Shown here one piece after another: positions 33,062 through 42,241 of a DNA stretch of 64,000 nucleotides (positions are counted from its first letter, which is position 1; every line of letters starts with the position of its first letter). A program made the position numbers and the translations under genes. This stretch comes from Clostridiales bacterium. GTDB taxonomy: Bacteria > Bacillota > Clostridia > Saccharofermentanales > Saccharofermentanaceae. Location: NCBI GenBank assembly GCA_017480325.1, contig JAFVAY010000006.1, forward strand, positions 61,950 to 125,949. The letters run 5' to 3'. Below the pieces are notes generated by a model. It worked only from the letters and a program-made list of their open reading frames with translations, was not told the origin of the DNA and did no database searches.

Positions 33062-35230
33062 TCAGAGGATCTTAAACAGATTCAAGTTCCTCAGGATAGG
33101 AGCGAGTGTATTCGCTACTGTAGACATTAGCTTGATGAAGATATCAAGAGCAACGCCTACGACATCCTTACGGGTATCACCGATAGTATCACCGGTAACG
33201 GATGCCTTATGAGCTGCGGAACCCTTACCGTGACCCTGAAGCAGACCGGACTCGATATACTTCTTAGCGTTATCGAAGGCACCGCCGGAGTTCCCCATGA
33301 AGATAGCTCTCGGGATCGCAACGATAGTAGCACCAACCAGAAGTCCTCCGACGAACTGAACGCCGAAGAGGAGACCGCCGACCAGCGGGATAAGAAGCGC
33401 AAGGATCGAAGGAAGGACCATCTTACGAATTGCTTCTCTTGCAGCCATAGCGATCATCTTATTGTAGTCAGGTTTTACCTTGCCCTCGAGCACACCGGGA
33501 ACAGACATCTGCTTATCACCCTCATCAGCCATGAGCTTAGCGGAATCGATAGTGTTGTCCGTAAGAACGGCACTGAAATACTCAACCAAAGCTCCTCCGA
33601 TAATACCTCCTGCGATTACCGCGAAGGACGCGAAGTTAAGCATAGGCTCTTCTCCGGGAGTAGTATACTGACCTACATAAGCGGTAATAAGCGATACGGT
33701 CGCGAATGCGGCAGAACCGATAGCGAAGCCCTTACCGATAGCAGCAGTGGTATTACCTACAGCATCAAGCTTATCTGTGATAGCACGGACCTCGGGAGCC
33801 AGATGACAGGCCTCGGCAAGTCCGCCTGCATTATCTGCGATAGGTCCGAAAGCATCGATGGATACTGTGGCTCCAACGAATGCCAACATACCAAGAGATG
33901 ACACGGCTACACCATAGGTTCCGCTTATCATACCGGAGATAAGAAGTGAGATACCGATAAGAAGGATCGGGAACAGACATGATCTCGAACCGATAGCATC
34001 GCCCTTCGTTACTACGAAGGCCTCGCCCTCTGTACAGATCTCGGCAAGCTCCTTAGTGGGCTTATACTCTGTTGAAGTGTAGTACTCAGTGATAATTCCG
34101 ATAGCAACACCACTGGCTATTCCAAGGATAGAAGATATCCAGGGAGAAGCCCAGCCGAACTTGAAGCTATATGCAGAAAGATCATAACCGTTAAAAAGCT
34201 TGTAGCATGCGATACCGCCGAGCACAACTGTGATACCGGCAGAGATCCATGTAGAGAGATCAAGCTCCTTGGAAGGGTCATCACCCATCTTCTTGAAGTT
34301 CGCGATACCAAGACCGACGAGGCAGCCGATAAGACCGCAGCAAGCGAGAACGATCGGGAAAAGGGATGCATTCTTAAACGCTTCTTCAGCAATCACGATA
34401 CCCTCATGAAGAGCAACCTGATAGAGAGTAACAGCAATCATGATTGTAGCTGACATTGTTGCAACAAAGCTCTCGAGAAGATCGGAGCAGTTGCCGGCGA
34501 TGTCGTTTACGTTGTCACCGATGAAGTCTGCGATAGTGTTAGGAATTCTGGAGTCATCCTCCGGAAGATCGTGACGAAGCTTACCGAGAATATCCGAAGA
34601 GATATCAGCTGCCTTTGTGTAGTTACCGCCGGCAACACGGTTAAACATAGCAACGATCGAACAGCCCAGTGAATATGTGGATATTCTGATCATTGTAGGA
34701 TTACATACCAGACTTGCAACAATAAGGCCATGGCTCTCAGCCTCGTGAGAAACGCCGCCGTCCTTAAAGACGAACTCGCCGAGAAGCAACACAATAATAA
34801 GACCGAACATACCGAAGGCCTGAACTGCAAGTCCGCTTATGGAACCGCCGCACAGAGCGACCTTAACGGTCTCACCGATAGAAAGAGACTCTCTCGCCTT
34901 ATTGGATGTTCTTACATTCGCATAAGTAGCACTCTTCATACCGAGAATACATACCAGTGAACTCATCAAGCCTCCGATGAGGAAGGACACTGAAGATGTA
35001 GGCTCGATAACAAGACAGAACAACACCGCCACAACTACAAGAACTATAGCGATGTACTTGAATTCTGTCTTAAGAAAAGTCTCCGCACCTGAACGAATAA
35101 TACCTGCAAGCTCGGACATCTCCGCTGTGCCCTCCGGCAGCTTCTTGATCCTGACATAGTTCCAGAATACATAAGCCATAGCAATAAGGGTGACACAGAG
35201 GACGATAAGCCAAACAGAAACCGATGACAT
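33062..35230 (-). CDS. hppA: Membrane-bound proton/sodium-translocating pyrophosphatase
   Basis: 722 residues with about 16 hydrophobic helices. It couples hydrolysis of pyrophosphate to ion export. GNYTKAADISSDILGKLR, PEDDSRIPNTIADFIGDNVN and DNAGGLAEACHL carry the pyrophosphate- and Mg-binding acids. The canonical DVGADLVGKVE and NVGDNVGD are altered to DISSDILGKLR and FIGDNVND, marking a divergent subgroup. GNTTAAIGKGFAIGSA has alanine where potassium-independent forms have lysine, predicting potassium dependence. AGGAGG precedes the ATG. Monocistronic, with its own terminator. Confidence 0.92.
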   Translation of the reverse strand: MSSVSVWLIVLCVTLIAMAYVFWNYVRIKKLPEGTAEMSELAGIIRSGAETFLKTEFKYIAIVLVVVAVLFCLVIEPTSSVSFLIGGLMSSLVCILGMKSATYANVRTSNKARESLSIGETVKVALCGGSISGLAVQAFGMFGLIIVLLLGEFVFKDGGVSHEAESHGLIVASLVCNPTMIRISTYSLGCSIVAMFNRVAGGNYTKAADISSDILGKLRHDLPEDDSRIPNTIADFIGDNVNDIAGNCSDLLESFVATMSATIMIAVTLYQVALHEGIVIAEEAFKNASLFPIVLACCGLIGCLVGLGIANFKKMGDDPSKELDLSTWISAGITVVLGGIACYKLFNGYDLSAYSFKFGWASPWISSILGIASGVAIGIITEYYTSTEYKPTKELAEICTEGEAFVVTKGDAIGSRSCLFPILLIGISLLISGMISGTYGVAVSSLGMLAFVGATVSIDAFGPIADNAGGLAEACHLAPEVRAITDKLDAVGNTTAAIGKGFAIGSAAFATVSLITAYVGQYTTPGEEPMLNFASFAVIAGGIIGGALVEYFSAVLTDNTIDSAKLMADEGDKQMSVPGVLEGKVKPDYNKMIAMAAREAIRKMVLPSILALLIPLVGGLLFGVQFVGGLLVGATIVAIPRAIFMGNSGGAFDNAKKYIESGLLQGHGKGSAAHKASVTGDTIGDTRKDVVGVALDIFIKLMSTVANTLAPILRNLNLFKIL

Positions 35231-35289
35231 AACAAATCCTCCTAGAATAAACTAATTAAGATATTACTAGAAGAGGTTTTGTTTTACAA

Positions 35290-35748
35290 TCAAAACAGAA
35301 TAATAAGACCGATAATCTCAAGTATTATCACAAGGCCGAAGACAATACAGCCGATAAGAAGGTCGACAGGATTTTGAAAGAACGCCGGCGTAGCAAAGGA
35401 CTCCTTCGTAAGCGCTCCCATCTCCAAGGTTCGATCGAAGAAATCGCTCTGCGGAATCGACGAAGTATGATCCTTAGAAGGATCGTAAATATTAGGCTTA
35501 CCGTCATAGCCTGTATCATAGACTGCAGCCACTTGAGGCTCCACCTGCCCAGACAACAGCACCTCATCCTCGAATGGATCTCCGTAGGACAAGGATGTAT
35601 CCGTGAACTCGACAGACTCATAACGGGATGACCTCATGATCTTCCTCTTCTGCTCGTCTGTCTTAATAACGAAGCCTATCTTCTCATCAGGATCCTTGGT
35701 GTTAAGAACATTACGCTCCGGATCGATGTCATAATCTCTGACAGCCAT
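35290..35748 (-). CDS. Small C-tail-anchored membrane protein, unknown function
   Basis: 152 residues from ATG 35748 (MAVRDYDIDPERN); the longer upstream frame would run through repeats and the promoter. The body is polar and probably disordered (YDTGYDGKPNIYDPSKD); a single hydrophobic helix ends the protein (DLLIGCIVFGLVIILEIIGL), so it should be tail-anchored. No family recognised. A TATAAT lies 6 nt before the ATG and there is no ribosome site. Confidence 0.6.
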   Translation of the reverse strand: MAVRDYDIDPERNVLNTKDPDEKIGFVIKTDEQKRKIMRSSRYESVEFTDTSLSYGDPFEDEVLLSGQVEPQVAAVYDTGYDGKPNIYDPSKDHTSSIPQSDFFDRTLEMGALTKESFATPAFFQNPVDLLIGCIVFGLVIILEIIGLIILF

Positions 35749-35754
35749 ACGCGC

Positions 35755-35760
35755 ATTATA
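35755..35760 (-). promoter_or_regulatory. Extended -10 box next to the start codon
   Basis: Minus strand TGGTATAAT, fitting the extended TGnTATAAT form, ends 6 nt before the ATG at 35748. The transcript should be leaderless. Confidence 0.55.
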
Positions 35761-35769
35761 CCACAAAGC

Positions 35770-35885
35770 GAGCAACTTGCTTGCAAGGGCTGCGAGCGCA
35801 TGTGGTACAACGGAGCAAAGCGAAGTTATAACACGTGTGAGCAACTTGCTTGCAAGGGCTGCGAGCGCATGTGGTACAACGGAGC
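35770..35885. repeat. Two 47-bp direct repeats
   Basis: 35770-35816 and 35839-35885 are identical over 47 bp, beginning gagcaacttgcttgcaaggg, offset by 69 bp. The unit contains the palindrome CTTGCAAG and several gagcg words. It reads as an intergenic repeat, not a gene. Confidence 0.8.
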
Positions 35886-35913
35886 GTAGCGACCAACCTA
35901 GTAGCGAGCGAAC

Positions 35914-35981
35914 AAAGAGGTGCTGCTAGTTGCGGAGGAGCATCGCGACGAGCGCACTTGTCCGACGCCAAGCACCTCTTT
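35914..35981. repeat. 11-bp perfect inverted repeat after the TPR gene
   Basis: AAAGAGGTGCT (35914-35924) and AGCACCTCTTT (35971-35981) enclose a 46-nt GC-rich loop that can itself fold. It lies 9 bp beyond the stop of the Bat operon and may end that transcript, although the U run is poor. Confidence 0.55.
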
Positions 35982-35990
35982 GAGAGCGAG

Positions 35991-36842
35991 CTACCAGGGC
36001 GTACCCGAATTCCCTGCTCCCTGTGAATCTTCAGGCGTACCGTTTGCACCTTCATAGCGCTCCTGCTGACCCTGATTCTGGATATCCATGATCTGCTCTT
36101 CCGGAGTCATTGTGGGTGTGGGAGTCGCTCCGCCTTCTCCTCCTTCGGGAGTAGGCGAAGGCATCAGTCCTCCGGGAGTCGGAGTAGGTGTCTCGCCGCC
36201 TGCGTCATCAGGCGGGGTCGGAGTGGGAGTAGGAGTATCTTCTCCACCTTCAGGCGTCGGAGTCGGAGTTTCTGATGATTCCGGCGTAGGCGTAGGAGAT
36301 GGGGTCGGTGTGGGTGTCGGAGAAGGTGTAGGAGTAGGTGTGGGATCGGGCTCAAATTGCTCAAGCAAAGAAGCCTCGAACTCGTCTATCTCGTTCTTTA
36401 AGGTCTGAGCATCGGGATAGTGGCCGCTGTTATCGTTACGGGACGCACAACCGTCTTCACATAGGATATCGCGAGCTTCATCAAGAAGTGCCAGTACATC
36501 GTCCAGGTTATCCTCCGTAATAAGAGATGGCTCGATCCGCTCTACCAAAGACAGAGCATAGTTTACTCTGAGTCTGCACTCCATAGGATCATCAAGCTCG
36601 CTTTCCATGGCAAGCTTATACTCTTCCTCTGCACTCTCGTACTGGTGCAGTGAATAGAAAATATTACCTCTGTTATAGTGATTTACGTATGGCTCGGTAA
36701 AGCCGAGGAATCCCAAGGAATTTTGTTCGTAGACCCCCTGCTCGAACTTAGAGATCATAAGGTTATTACTATAGTCCGCGAGGATAAAAATCGCCAGAAG
36801 CATCGCGAGCACAGTCCAGATGGCAGCCAATACTCTCTTCAT
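35991..36842 (-). CDS. TPR protein of the Bat operon with Pro-Thr-rich tail
   Basis: 283 residues. A signal-anchor helix (VLAAIWTVLAMLLAIFILA) is followed by a tetratricopeptide-like helical region (about 50-110; NRGNIFYSLHQYESAEEEYKLAM). From about residue 164 the chain is dominated by PTPTP and EGGE repeats, an extended low-complexity segment likely outside the cell. Position as last gene after two VWA genes matches the BatC/BatE role, which in other bacteria supports envelope stability. Its start is 1 bp after the previous stop. Confidence 0.7.
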   Translation of the reverse strand: MKRVLAAIWTVLAMLLAIFILADYSNNLMISKFEQGVYEQNSLGFLGFTEPYVNHYNRGNIFYSLHQYESAEEEYKLAMESELDDPMECRLRVNYALSLVERIEPSLITEDNLDDVLALLDEARDILCEDGCASRNDNSGHYPDAQTLKNEIDEFEASLLEQFEPDPTPTPTPSPTPTPTPSPTPTPESSETPTPTPEGGEDTPTPTPTPPDDAGGETPTPTPGGLMPSPTPEGGEGGATPTPTMTPEEQIMDIQNQGQQERYEGANGTPEDSQGAGNSGTPW

Positions 36843-36843
36843 A

Positions 36844-37812
36844 TCAGCCCCTCCTCTTCAGACTTATGAACTCATAAGCCGTAAGTGCTACCAGAGGTAT
36901 CACGAGAATATAGTAGATATCGGTGTATCCGCGTCTGGTCACCTCTTCGGGCTCGGTAAGATAGTTCTCCATCATGTTCTGAAGGATCGGATCAAGATTA
37001 CCGTCATTTGCCATATTCATATAAGGAAGATCAAGATCGGTGGCAATGCTCTGAAGATTCTCTTCATTAAGCTTGGAAATTCCCTCAGACGGCGGGTTGG
37101 TGTTCCTGTTCATTACTATCTCGATCCTATCCTGAATCGAATTATAGTAATACATGTGACCGCCTCGCTCGGTACCGTAGCCTAAGACTGCTCCTCCGCT
37201 TAACGAATGCTCAAGCTTCGAGAAGGACTCCATTACACGGTCATTCGTGTTCTCTCCGTCAGACATAACAAACATTACGGTATTGACCGTACCGGAGGAC
37301 TCTCTTCCGGTAGTAAGAACTGTAGTCAGAGTATCAAGACAGATATTGATATTAGTTCCCGTAGCGTAATAAGGAGACAAGGGATAGATAGAGTCTATAG
37401 CATTCCTTACATAATCAAGAGAATCCGTATACGGAGTCAGCACGTGAGTATAGTTATTAAAGCAGACTATCGAGAACTTGGCTCCGGGAAGATTGTCTAT
37501 GATGTAATTCATATCACTCTTCACTCTCTCGAGCCTGTTCTCGTAGTCAGGCTGATCATCCGCCAGCATGCTTATGGTGTCGTCCACCACGAATACCACA
37601 TTAAGATCCATCTTCTGCCTTTGTACCTTAACATTCTCGGAAGGATACATCGGGCGAAGGTTAATAAGGAACAGAAGAAGCACTGCCAATATCTGCCTTA
37701 TATAAGGAATGACCCCGCGTCTCTTAAAGATAATGAGCACGACACATATAACGGCCATGGTAGGCACAGGTATTATCGGATTAAGCATTATACGTCCCAA
37801 TAATCCAAGCAT
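36844..37812 (-). CDS. Bat-type von Willebrand factor A membrane protein (second of two)
   Basis: 322 residues. Two N-terminal hydrophobic helices and one C-terminal helix (YYILVIPLVALTAYEFISL) bracket a VWA domain. The metal-ion-dependent adhesion site is complete in variant form: VVFVVDDTISML (D-x-T-x-S), TGTNINI, and MSDGENTND. It should sit in the membrane with the VWA domain outside or inside depending on helix count. Four bases separate it from the previous VWA gene. Confidence 0.85.
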   Translation of the reverse strand: MLGLLGRIMLNPIIPVPTMAVICVVLIIFKRRGVIPYIRQILAVLLLFLINLRPMYPSENVKVQRQKMDLNVVFVVDDTISMLADDQPDYENRLERVKSDMNYIIDNLPGAKFSIVCFNNYTHVLTPYTDSLDYVRNAIDSIYPLSPYYATGTNINICLDTLTTVLTTGRESSGTVNTVMFVMSDGENTNDRVMESFSKLEHSLSGGAVLGYGTERGGHMYYYNSIQDRIEIVMNRNTNPPSEGISKLNEENLQSIATDLDLPYMNMANDGNLDPILQNMMENYLTEPEEVTRRGYTDIYYILVIPLVALTAYEFISLKRRG

Positions 37813-37816
37813 ATCG

Positions 37817-38851
37817 TCACACCTTACACAGCCACTGAAGAAGTATCATGCACGCCATAGACATCAGAAGCAGAATGAACGGTATCTGCGGCGTAACTGT
37901 CTCTCTTATCTCGTACTCGACAGTATCAAGAGACGTAACGTGCTCCTGGATACTGTCTACTATCTCACTGACTACATCCTCATCCTCGCCGTAGTAGAAT
38001 TCGCCTCCGGTCATCTCAACAGCATTACGCATCATAGATCTGTCAGACGGCGCCATAACCTGAGTCCCGATACCGTATACGGTAATTCCTCTATCGGCAC
38101 AAAGCTGACCCGCCTCAGGGAGCGTAATTATCTCCGTGCCCTGAAGATCATTATCCGTAGAGAAAAGGATGATTCTGGATCTAGTAGGATCCTCCTCGAT
38201 ATTATTAAAATCAAGAGCCGCAGCCGCCAACCCGTCTCCTATAATGGACGAGCCCCTCTCTGCATTACCAACCAGAGTACCGTCGCTTATATATCTGTCA
38301 AGCTCGTATAATCTGTCGCTGTAGCCTGCCCTGCCATCGTAATACGCAGTTCTCATATCAAGAGCCTCTTCTATGATATCAAGCTCATTAAGGACCTGTT
38401 CATAATCCGTAGTTAGAGGACACAGATACAAAGGAGACGTGTTGAAGATAACAATACCGAATCTCTCACCGTGGAGGCCTTCCACTACCTCCTTCATCTT
38501 CCCTACGAGTTCCGCGTTAAGGTGGTCAACAGTAGTAGATATATCCATACATAGAATGATATCTCTGTTCATTATCTGATCTTCACTGATCTCGGTCTTA
38601 TAGGGCATTGCCATAAGAAAGCCTGCCAGAAGAATATTAACGATAATGACTACGGTAAGCAGGAACTTTAAAAACTTATACATCCTAAGCTTACGTCTGA
38701 AGTACGGTATCTCCTTGACGTAGGAGGCCTCGACAGCCTTTGTCCCGCCCTTGAACTTTTTCCTTCTTCTGAATCTTATGAAGGAGACGAGAATAATAAG
38801 AAGCGCTATCGCTGCACAGGCATATATGGCAAAGGTGTACTTCAGGTCCAT
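37817..38851 (-). CDS. Bat-type von Willebrand factor A membrane protein (first of two)
   Basis: 344 residues. Helices near residues 7-27 and 59-82 and a final one (IPFILLLMSMACMILLQWL) anchor a VWA domain. MIDAS residues appear as ILCMDISTTVDHL, then GSSIIGDGLAAAA, then FSTDNDLQGT. It overlaps the upstream gene by 10 bp. Two adjacent VWA proteins with MoxR and DUF58 define the Bat (aerotolerance) type of operon, whose function in Firmicutes is not established. Confidence 0.85.
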   Translation of the reverse strand: MDLKYTFAIYACAAIALLIILVSFIRFRRRKKFKGGTKAVEASYVKEIPYFRRKLRMYKFLKFLLTVVIIVNILLAGFLMAMPYKTEISEDQIMNRDIILCMDISTTVDHLNAELVGKMKEVVEGLHGERFGIVIFNTSPLYLCPLTTDYEQVLNELDIIEEALDMRTAYYDGRAGYSDRLYELDRYISDGTLVGNAERGSSIIGDGLAAAALDFNNIEEDPTRSRIILFSTDNDLQGTEIITLPEAGQLCADRGITVYGIGTQVMAPSDRSMMRNAVEMTGGEFYYGEDEDVVSEIVDSIQEHVTSLDTVEYEIRETVTPQIPFILLLMSMACMILLQWLCKV

Positions 38852-39327
38852 TCCGAGATCACCTTCCTGGTCCTCTCTATAGATGCCTTTACATCACCCA
38901 CGGATATCTTGTCGAACTCCGGCTCATAGTATTCCTCTATAAGCGCAGCAAGAGATTCGAGCCTCGCCTTTTTTATCTCGGTAAGGGTGTACTTAAGCAC
39001 CTCGACGCCCGTGGCCCTGTAAACAAAATCTCTTATAAGCACACTCATCTTCTCGTAAGCAGGTCTGATCCTCGTGGTATCGGCATCAAACTCCATCTCG
39101 ATATTCATAAGCTTGGCAAGATACTCCTGGCGAAGCTTGACCATGTCCGGCTTGGACCACATAAGGGACTTGATAGTGTTCTTACGTCCTGCCTTCTTGT
39201 TTCTGATCATGCGGGCTATTATCCATGCGATTATAAGCGCAGTAACAACTGCCAGAGCAAGCGCTGCCATGGTTATGGGACCGGCTGAGTATTTGAACAT
39301 CTTCTGTAGATCTACGGTAGTGGGCAT
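38842..39327 (-). CDS. Small membrane protein of the Bat operon
   Basis: 161 residues: one membrane helix (ITMAALALAVVTALIIAWII), a basic stretch and a helical cytoplasmic domain of about 110 residues (RPAYEKMSVLIRDFVYRATG). It holds the place taken by DUF4381-type proteins between DUF58 and VWA genes elsewhere. I do not recognise a catalytic site. Confidence 0.6.
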   Translation of the reverse strand: MPTTVDLQKMFKYSAGPITMAALALAVVTALIIAWIIARMIRNKKAGRKNTIKSLMWSKPDMVKLRQEYLAKLMNIEMEFDADTTRIRPAYEKMSVLIRDFVYRATGVEVLKYTLTEIKKARLESLAALIEEYYEPEFDKISVGDVKASIERTRKVISEWT

Positions 39328-39331
39328 AACG

Positions 39332-40213
39332 TCACTTCCACAGCTTATGCTTCTCGAGAAGCTCTATCAGATTCCTGTCAATGTGGTCTACGGAGCCTAC
39401 GGTCTCCATCACGATACCGTTATGCTTAAGCTTCGCCTCACACTGCTCGAAAATCTCACGTTTCTTCTTCTCTTCAAGCTTACGAAGCTTCCTGCTCTCC
39501 GCGACGAAGGGTGGCAGATAGTCCTGACGGTTAATGCTGTAGACCTTCTTGCCGAACATATTCGCATCACTGACATTGATCAGCAGCACGTCGTGAATGA
39601 TAACCAGCTGTCTTAGAAGCGAATCGGGTATATTCCTCATTCCCTCCATATCCGTCACAAGGAATATAATCATTTTTCTTCTTATATTACGGATGATATA
39701 GGTCAACGCTCTCTCAAGCTCCGAATCGTTGTCATAGCTTACCGAGTCGTGATAATTCGAGAGGATGTTCTCAAGGTTAAGAAGACCTCTTTTGAAGGGG
39801 AAATGACGAAGGGATCTACTATCGGAGAATATGGCACTCACATAGTCGCCGTTGTGATTGACCATGTATGCGAGACTTCCTCCCGAGATCAAAGCAACGT
39901 CCCTCTTCTCCTCTCCCTCAGCGGTATCCGCCAGCATACGCTTATTCGTATCCATAACGAACATGATGTTATGCTTCTTCTCTGCGATATACTGTCTTAC
40001 AAGGACCTTCTGACTTCTGGAGGTCGCCTTCCAGTCTATATCCTTAACGTCATCTCCGGGGACATATTCGCGCAGTTCATCAAAGTTCATACTCCTCCCC
40101 TTATAAATGGAGTTATATGAACCGTCAAGAATTCTGCTGGTGGTCTTGTTGGTGGCTATAGTTTTGTAACGCTGAAGACCGCTGTTTATCCTCGAGACGT
40201 ACTGGAGCTTCAT
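39332..40213 (-). CDS. DUF58-domain protein of the MoxR/Bat operon
   Basis: 293 residues. The DUF58 signature is clear: GSYNSIYKGRSMNFDELREY, then PGDDVKDIDWKATSRSQKVL with VRQYIAEK. The region after it resembles a VWA fold (HNIMFVMDTNKRML, then KMIIFLVTDMEG). Unlike many DUF58 proteins it lacks N-terminal membrane helices. It overlaps the MoxR gene by 4 bp. MoxR and DUF58 proteins commonly work as a pair, with MoxR as a chaperone-like ATPase for VWA proteins. Confidence 0.88.
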   Translation of the reverse strand: MKLQYVSRINSGLQRYKTIATNKTTSRILDGSYNSIYKGRSMNFDELREYVPGDDVKDIDWKATSRSQKVLVRQYIAEKKHNIMFVMDTNKRMLADTAEGEEKRDVALISGGSLAYMVNHNGDYVSAIFSDSRSLRHFPFKRGLLNLENILSNYHDSVSYDNDSELERALTYIIRNIRRKMIIFLVTDMEGMRNIPDSLLRQLVIIHDVLLINVSDANMFGKKVYSINRQDYLPPFVAESRKLRKLEEKKKREIFEQCEAKLKHNGIVMETVGSVDHIDRNLIELLEKHKLWK

Positions 40214-41202
40214 GGAGTATCGACAGCTCCGAAGATTGCATCAATAATAGATTCAGGCTTGATTCCGTCTGCGATGGCAGCGAAGTTCATCATTATTCTG
40301 TGTCTTAAGACTTCATAACGAAGCTCCTTGACATCATCAGGAGTAACATACTTTCTTCCATTGATAAGAGCTACCGCCTTGGACACCTCCATGAATGCGA
40401 TAGCCGCACGTGTACTGGCGCCCATTGCAACGTAAGAGGCGAGATTCTTATCTATCTTTGTCTCCGCTCTTCTGGAGGTCTGAACGATATTAACGATATA
40501 TTCCTTAATGGACGGAGCGATATAAACTCTCTTACACATATCCTGAAGGAAGAGAACATCCTCTATGGATGCAACTGCGGTAACAGAAGAGAAAACTCCT
40601 GCCTCGATACGATTAAGTATCTCCACCTCCTGGCTTATGGTCGGATAGCTGATCACTTCCTTAAGAAGGAATCTGTCAAGCTGAGCCTCCGAGAGCTCAT
40701 ATGTGCCCTCTTGCTCGATAGGATTCTGCGTAGCTACCACAACGAACACCTGAGGAAGTCTGTAGCTCTTACCGCCGATGCTTACCGATCTCTCCTGCAT
40801 CGCCTCCAGCATGGCACTCTGCGTCTTGGCACTGGAACGGTTGATTTCATCGAGAAGAACGAAGTTGGCATAGACAGGACCCATCTTCGTCTCGAAGGTA
40901 TTATTGTTCATGTTGAAGGTCTGAGTACCTACGATATCACTCGGCAGAAGATCAGGTGTACACTGTATCCTCGAGAAATCACCGTTAACAGCCTCGGTAA
41001 CTACCATAGCGGCAGTGGTCTTGGCAAGACCCGGAACCGACTCAAGCAATATGTGACCGTTAGCCATCATTGATACCAGAAGCGAGATCCCCAGCCTCTC
41101 CTGTCCAACCATCTTGGAAGCGTAGTAGTTTCTGATGTTGGCGATAATGGCGGAGGCCTCGGCTATCTGTTCATCTGTGATATCGGTCTTGTACATTTCC
41201 AT
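40210..41202 (-). CDS. MoxR-family AAA+ ATPase
   Basis: 330 residues. Walker A HILLESVPGLAKTTAAM, Walker B FVLLDEINRSSAKTQSAMLEAMQE, sensor region VVATQNPIEQEGTYELSEAQLDRF, and a C-terminal lid (VTPDDVKELRYEVLRHRI) define a MoxR ATPase. It probably remodels the VWA proteins encoded downstream. It is the first gene of the six-gene operon; AAGGGGGAT precedes the ATG and a TATAAT lies at 41242-41237 on the minus strand. Confidence 0.93.
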   Translation of the reverse strand: MEMYKTDITDEQIAEASAIIANIRNYYASKMVGQERLGISLLVSMMANGHILLESVPGLAKTTAAMVVTEAVNGDFSRIQCTPDLLPSDIVGTQTFNMNNNTFETKMGPVYANFVLLDEINRSSAKTQSAMLEAMQERSVSIGGKSYRLPQVFVVVATQNPIEQEGTYELSEAQLDRFLLKEVISYPTISQEVEILNRIEAGVFSSVTAVASIEDVLFLQDMCKRVYIAPSIKEYIVNIVQTSRRAETKIDKNLASYVAMGASTRAAIAFMEVSKAVALINGRKYVTPDDVKELRYEVLRHRIMMNFAAIADGIKPESIIDAIFGAVDTP

Positions 41203-41261
41203 AGAACATATCCCCCTTATGTTAAAAGACCTTGATATTATACTATTTGTCTTCAGATAAG

Positions 41262-41287
41262 AAAACCCCGGCAGTTACCTGCCGGGG
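41262..41287 (-). terminator. fba terminator
   Basis: CCCCGGCAG and CTGCCGGGG form a perfect 9-bp stem with a 4-nt loop, followed on the minus strand by TTTTCTT. Confidence 0.9.
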
Positions 41288-41316
41288 AACTATTCTTATT
41301 AACAAGTGACAGCCTA

Positions 41317-42183
41317 TTAAGCCTTACCTGCAGCCTCGAAGCCTTCGCAGAGCTCCTTAGCCTTAGCAACGATAGCCTCACAGCCGGGCTTAAGAAGCTT
41401 ACGAGGATCGTAGCCCTTACCCTCGAGGTCCTTGCCCTCTTCGATGTACTTACGTGTAGCAGCAGCGAATACGAGCTGAAGCTCTGTGTTGATGTTGATC
41501 TTGGAAACGCCGAGCTCAACAGCCTTCTTTGTCTGCTCGAAGGGGATTCCGGAACCGCCATGAAGAACCATAGGCTTGCCGCCAATAGCTTCCTTGATCT
41601 CAGCGAGACGCTCGAAGTTGAGGCCTGCCCAGTTCTCGGGATACTTACCGTGGATGTTACCGATGCCTGCAGCGAGGAAGTCTACGCCCAGGTCAGCGAT
41701 CTGCTTGCACTCAGCAGGATCAGCGAGCTCGCCGTTAGATGTAACGCCGTCCTCTGTACCGCCGATACCGCCGACCTCACACTCTACGGAAATGCCCTTA
41801 GCGTGTGCGAGCTCGATGATCTCCTTGGACTTAGCAATATTCTCTTCGATGGGATAGTGAGAACCGTCGAACATAACAGAAGAGTAACCGGCCTCGATAC
41901 AAGCCTTAGCACCCTCATATGTACCGTGGTCAAGGTGAAGAGCAACAGGAACTGTGATGCCCATAGAATCGATAAGGTCGTTAACCATATCAACTACGGT
42001 CTTGTAACCGCCCATGTACTTAGCAGCACCCTCAGATGTCTGGATCATGACAGGTGTGTTTGTCTCCTGAACAGCTCTCAAGATGCACTGTGTCCACTCG
42101 AGGTTGTTTGTGTTAAATGCAGGAATAGCATAGTGGCCCTCGTGAGCCTTGTTGATCATTTCTGTAGCAGAAACTAATGCCAT
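41317..42183 (-). CDS. fba: Class II fructose-1,6-bisphosphate aldolase
   Basis: 288 residues. It cleaves fructose bisphosphate to DHAP and glyceraldehyde phosphate with zinc. AIPAFNTNNLEWTQ, VALHLDHGTYEGAKACIEAG (catalytic and zinc ligands), FLAAGIGNIHGKY, MVLHGGSGIPFEQ and ININTELQ are all class II marks. Codon choice looks optimised, as expected for an abundant enzyme. AGGAGGA precedes the ATG. Monocistronic with a strong terminator. Confidence 0.97.
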   Translation of the reverse strand: MALVSATEMINKAHEGHYAIPAFNTNNLEWTQCILRAVQETNTPVMIQTSEGAAKYMGGYKTVVDMVNDLIDSMGITVPVALHLDHGTYEGAKACIEAGYSSVMFDGSHYPIEENIAKSKEIIELAHAKGISVECEVGGIGGTEDGVTSNGELADPAECKQIADLGVDFLAAGIGNIHGKYPENWAGLNFERLAEIKEAIGGKPMVLHGGSGIPFEQTKKAVELGVSKININTELQLVFAAATRKYIEEGKDLEGKGYDPRKLLKPGCEAIVAKAKELCEGFEAAGKA

Positions 42184-42201
42184 ATATGTGTCCTCCTAAA
42201 A

Positions 42202-42217
42202 ATTAGTTACAACTAAT
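42202..42217. promoter_or_regulatory. 16-bp palindrome upstream of fba
   Basis: ATTAGTT-AC-AACTAAT, perfect 7-bp arms, about 19 bp before the fba ATG and next to the ribosome site. A possible operator; no regulator assigned. Confidence 0.3.
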
Positions 42218-42241
42218 ATCTTACCTTCTTTCGGCAAAAAA

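Noticed and set aside
35749..35844. N-terminal extension of the tail-anchored protein
   Set aside because: It runs through the promoter and the 47-bp repeat; the ATG at 35748 is preceded by a -10 box.
36088..36408. Gly-Val-rich plus-strand frame
   Set aside because: It is the complement of the Pro-Thr repeat region of the TPR gene.
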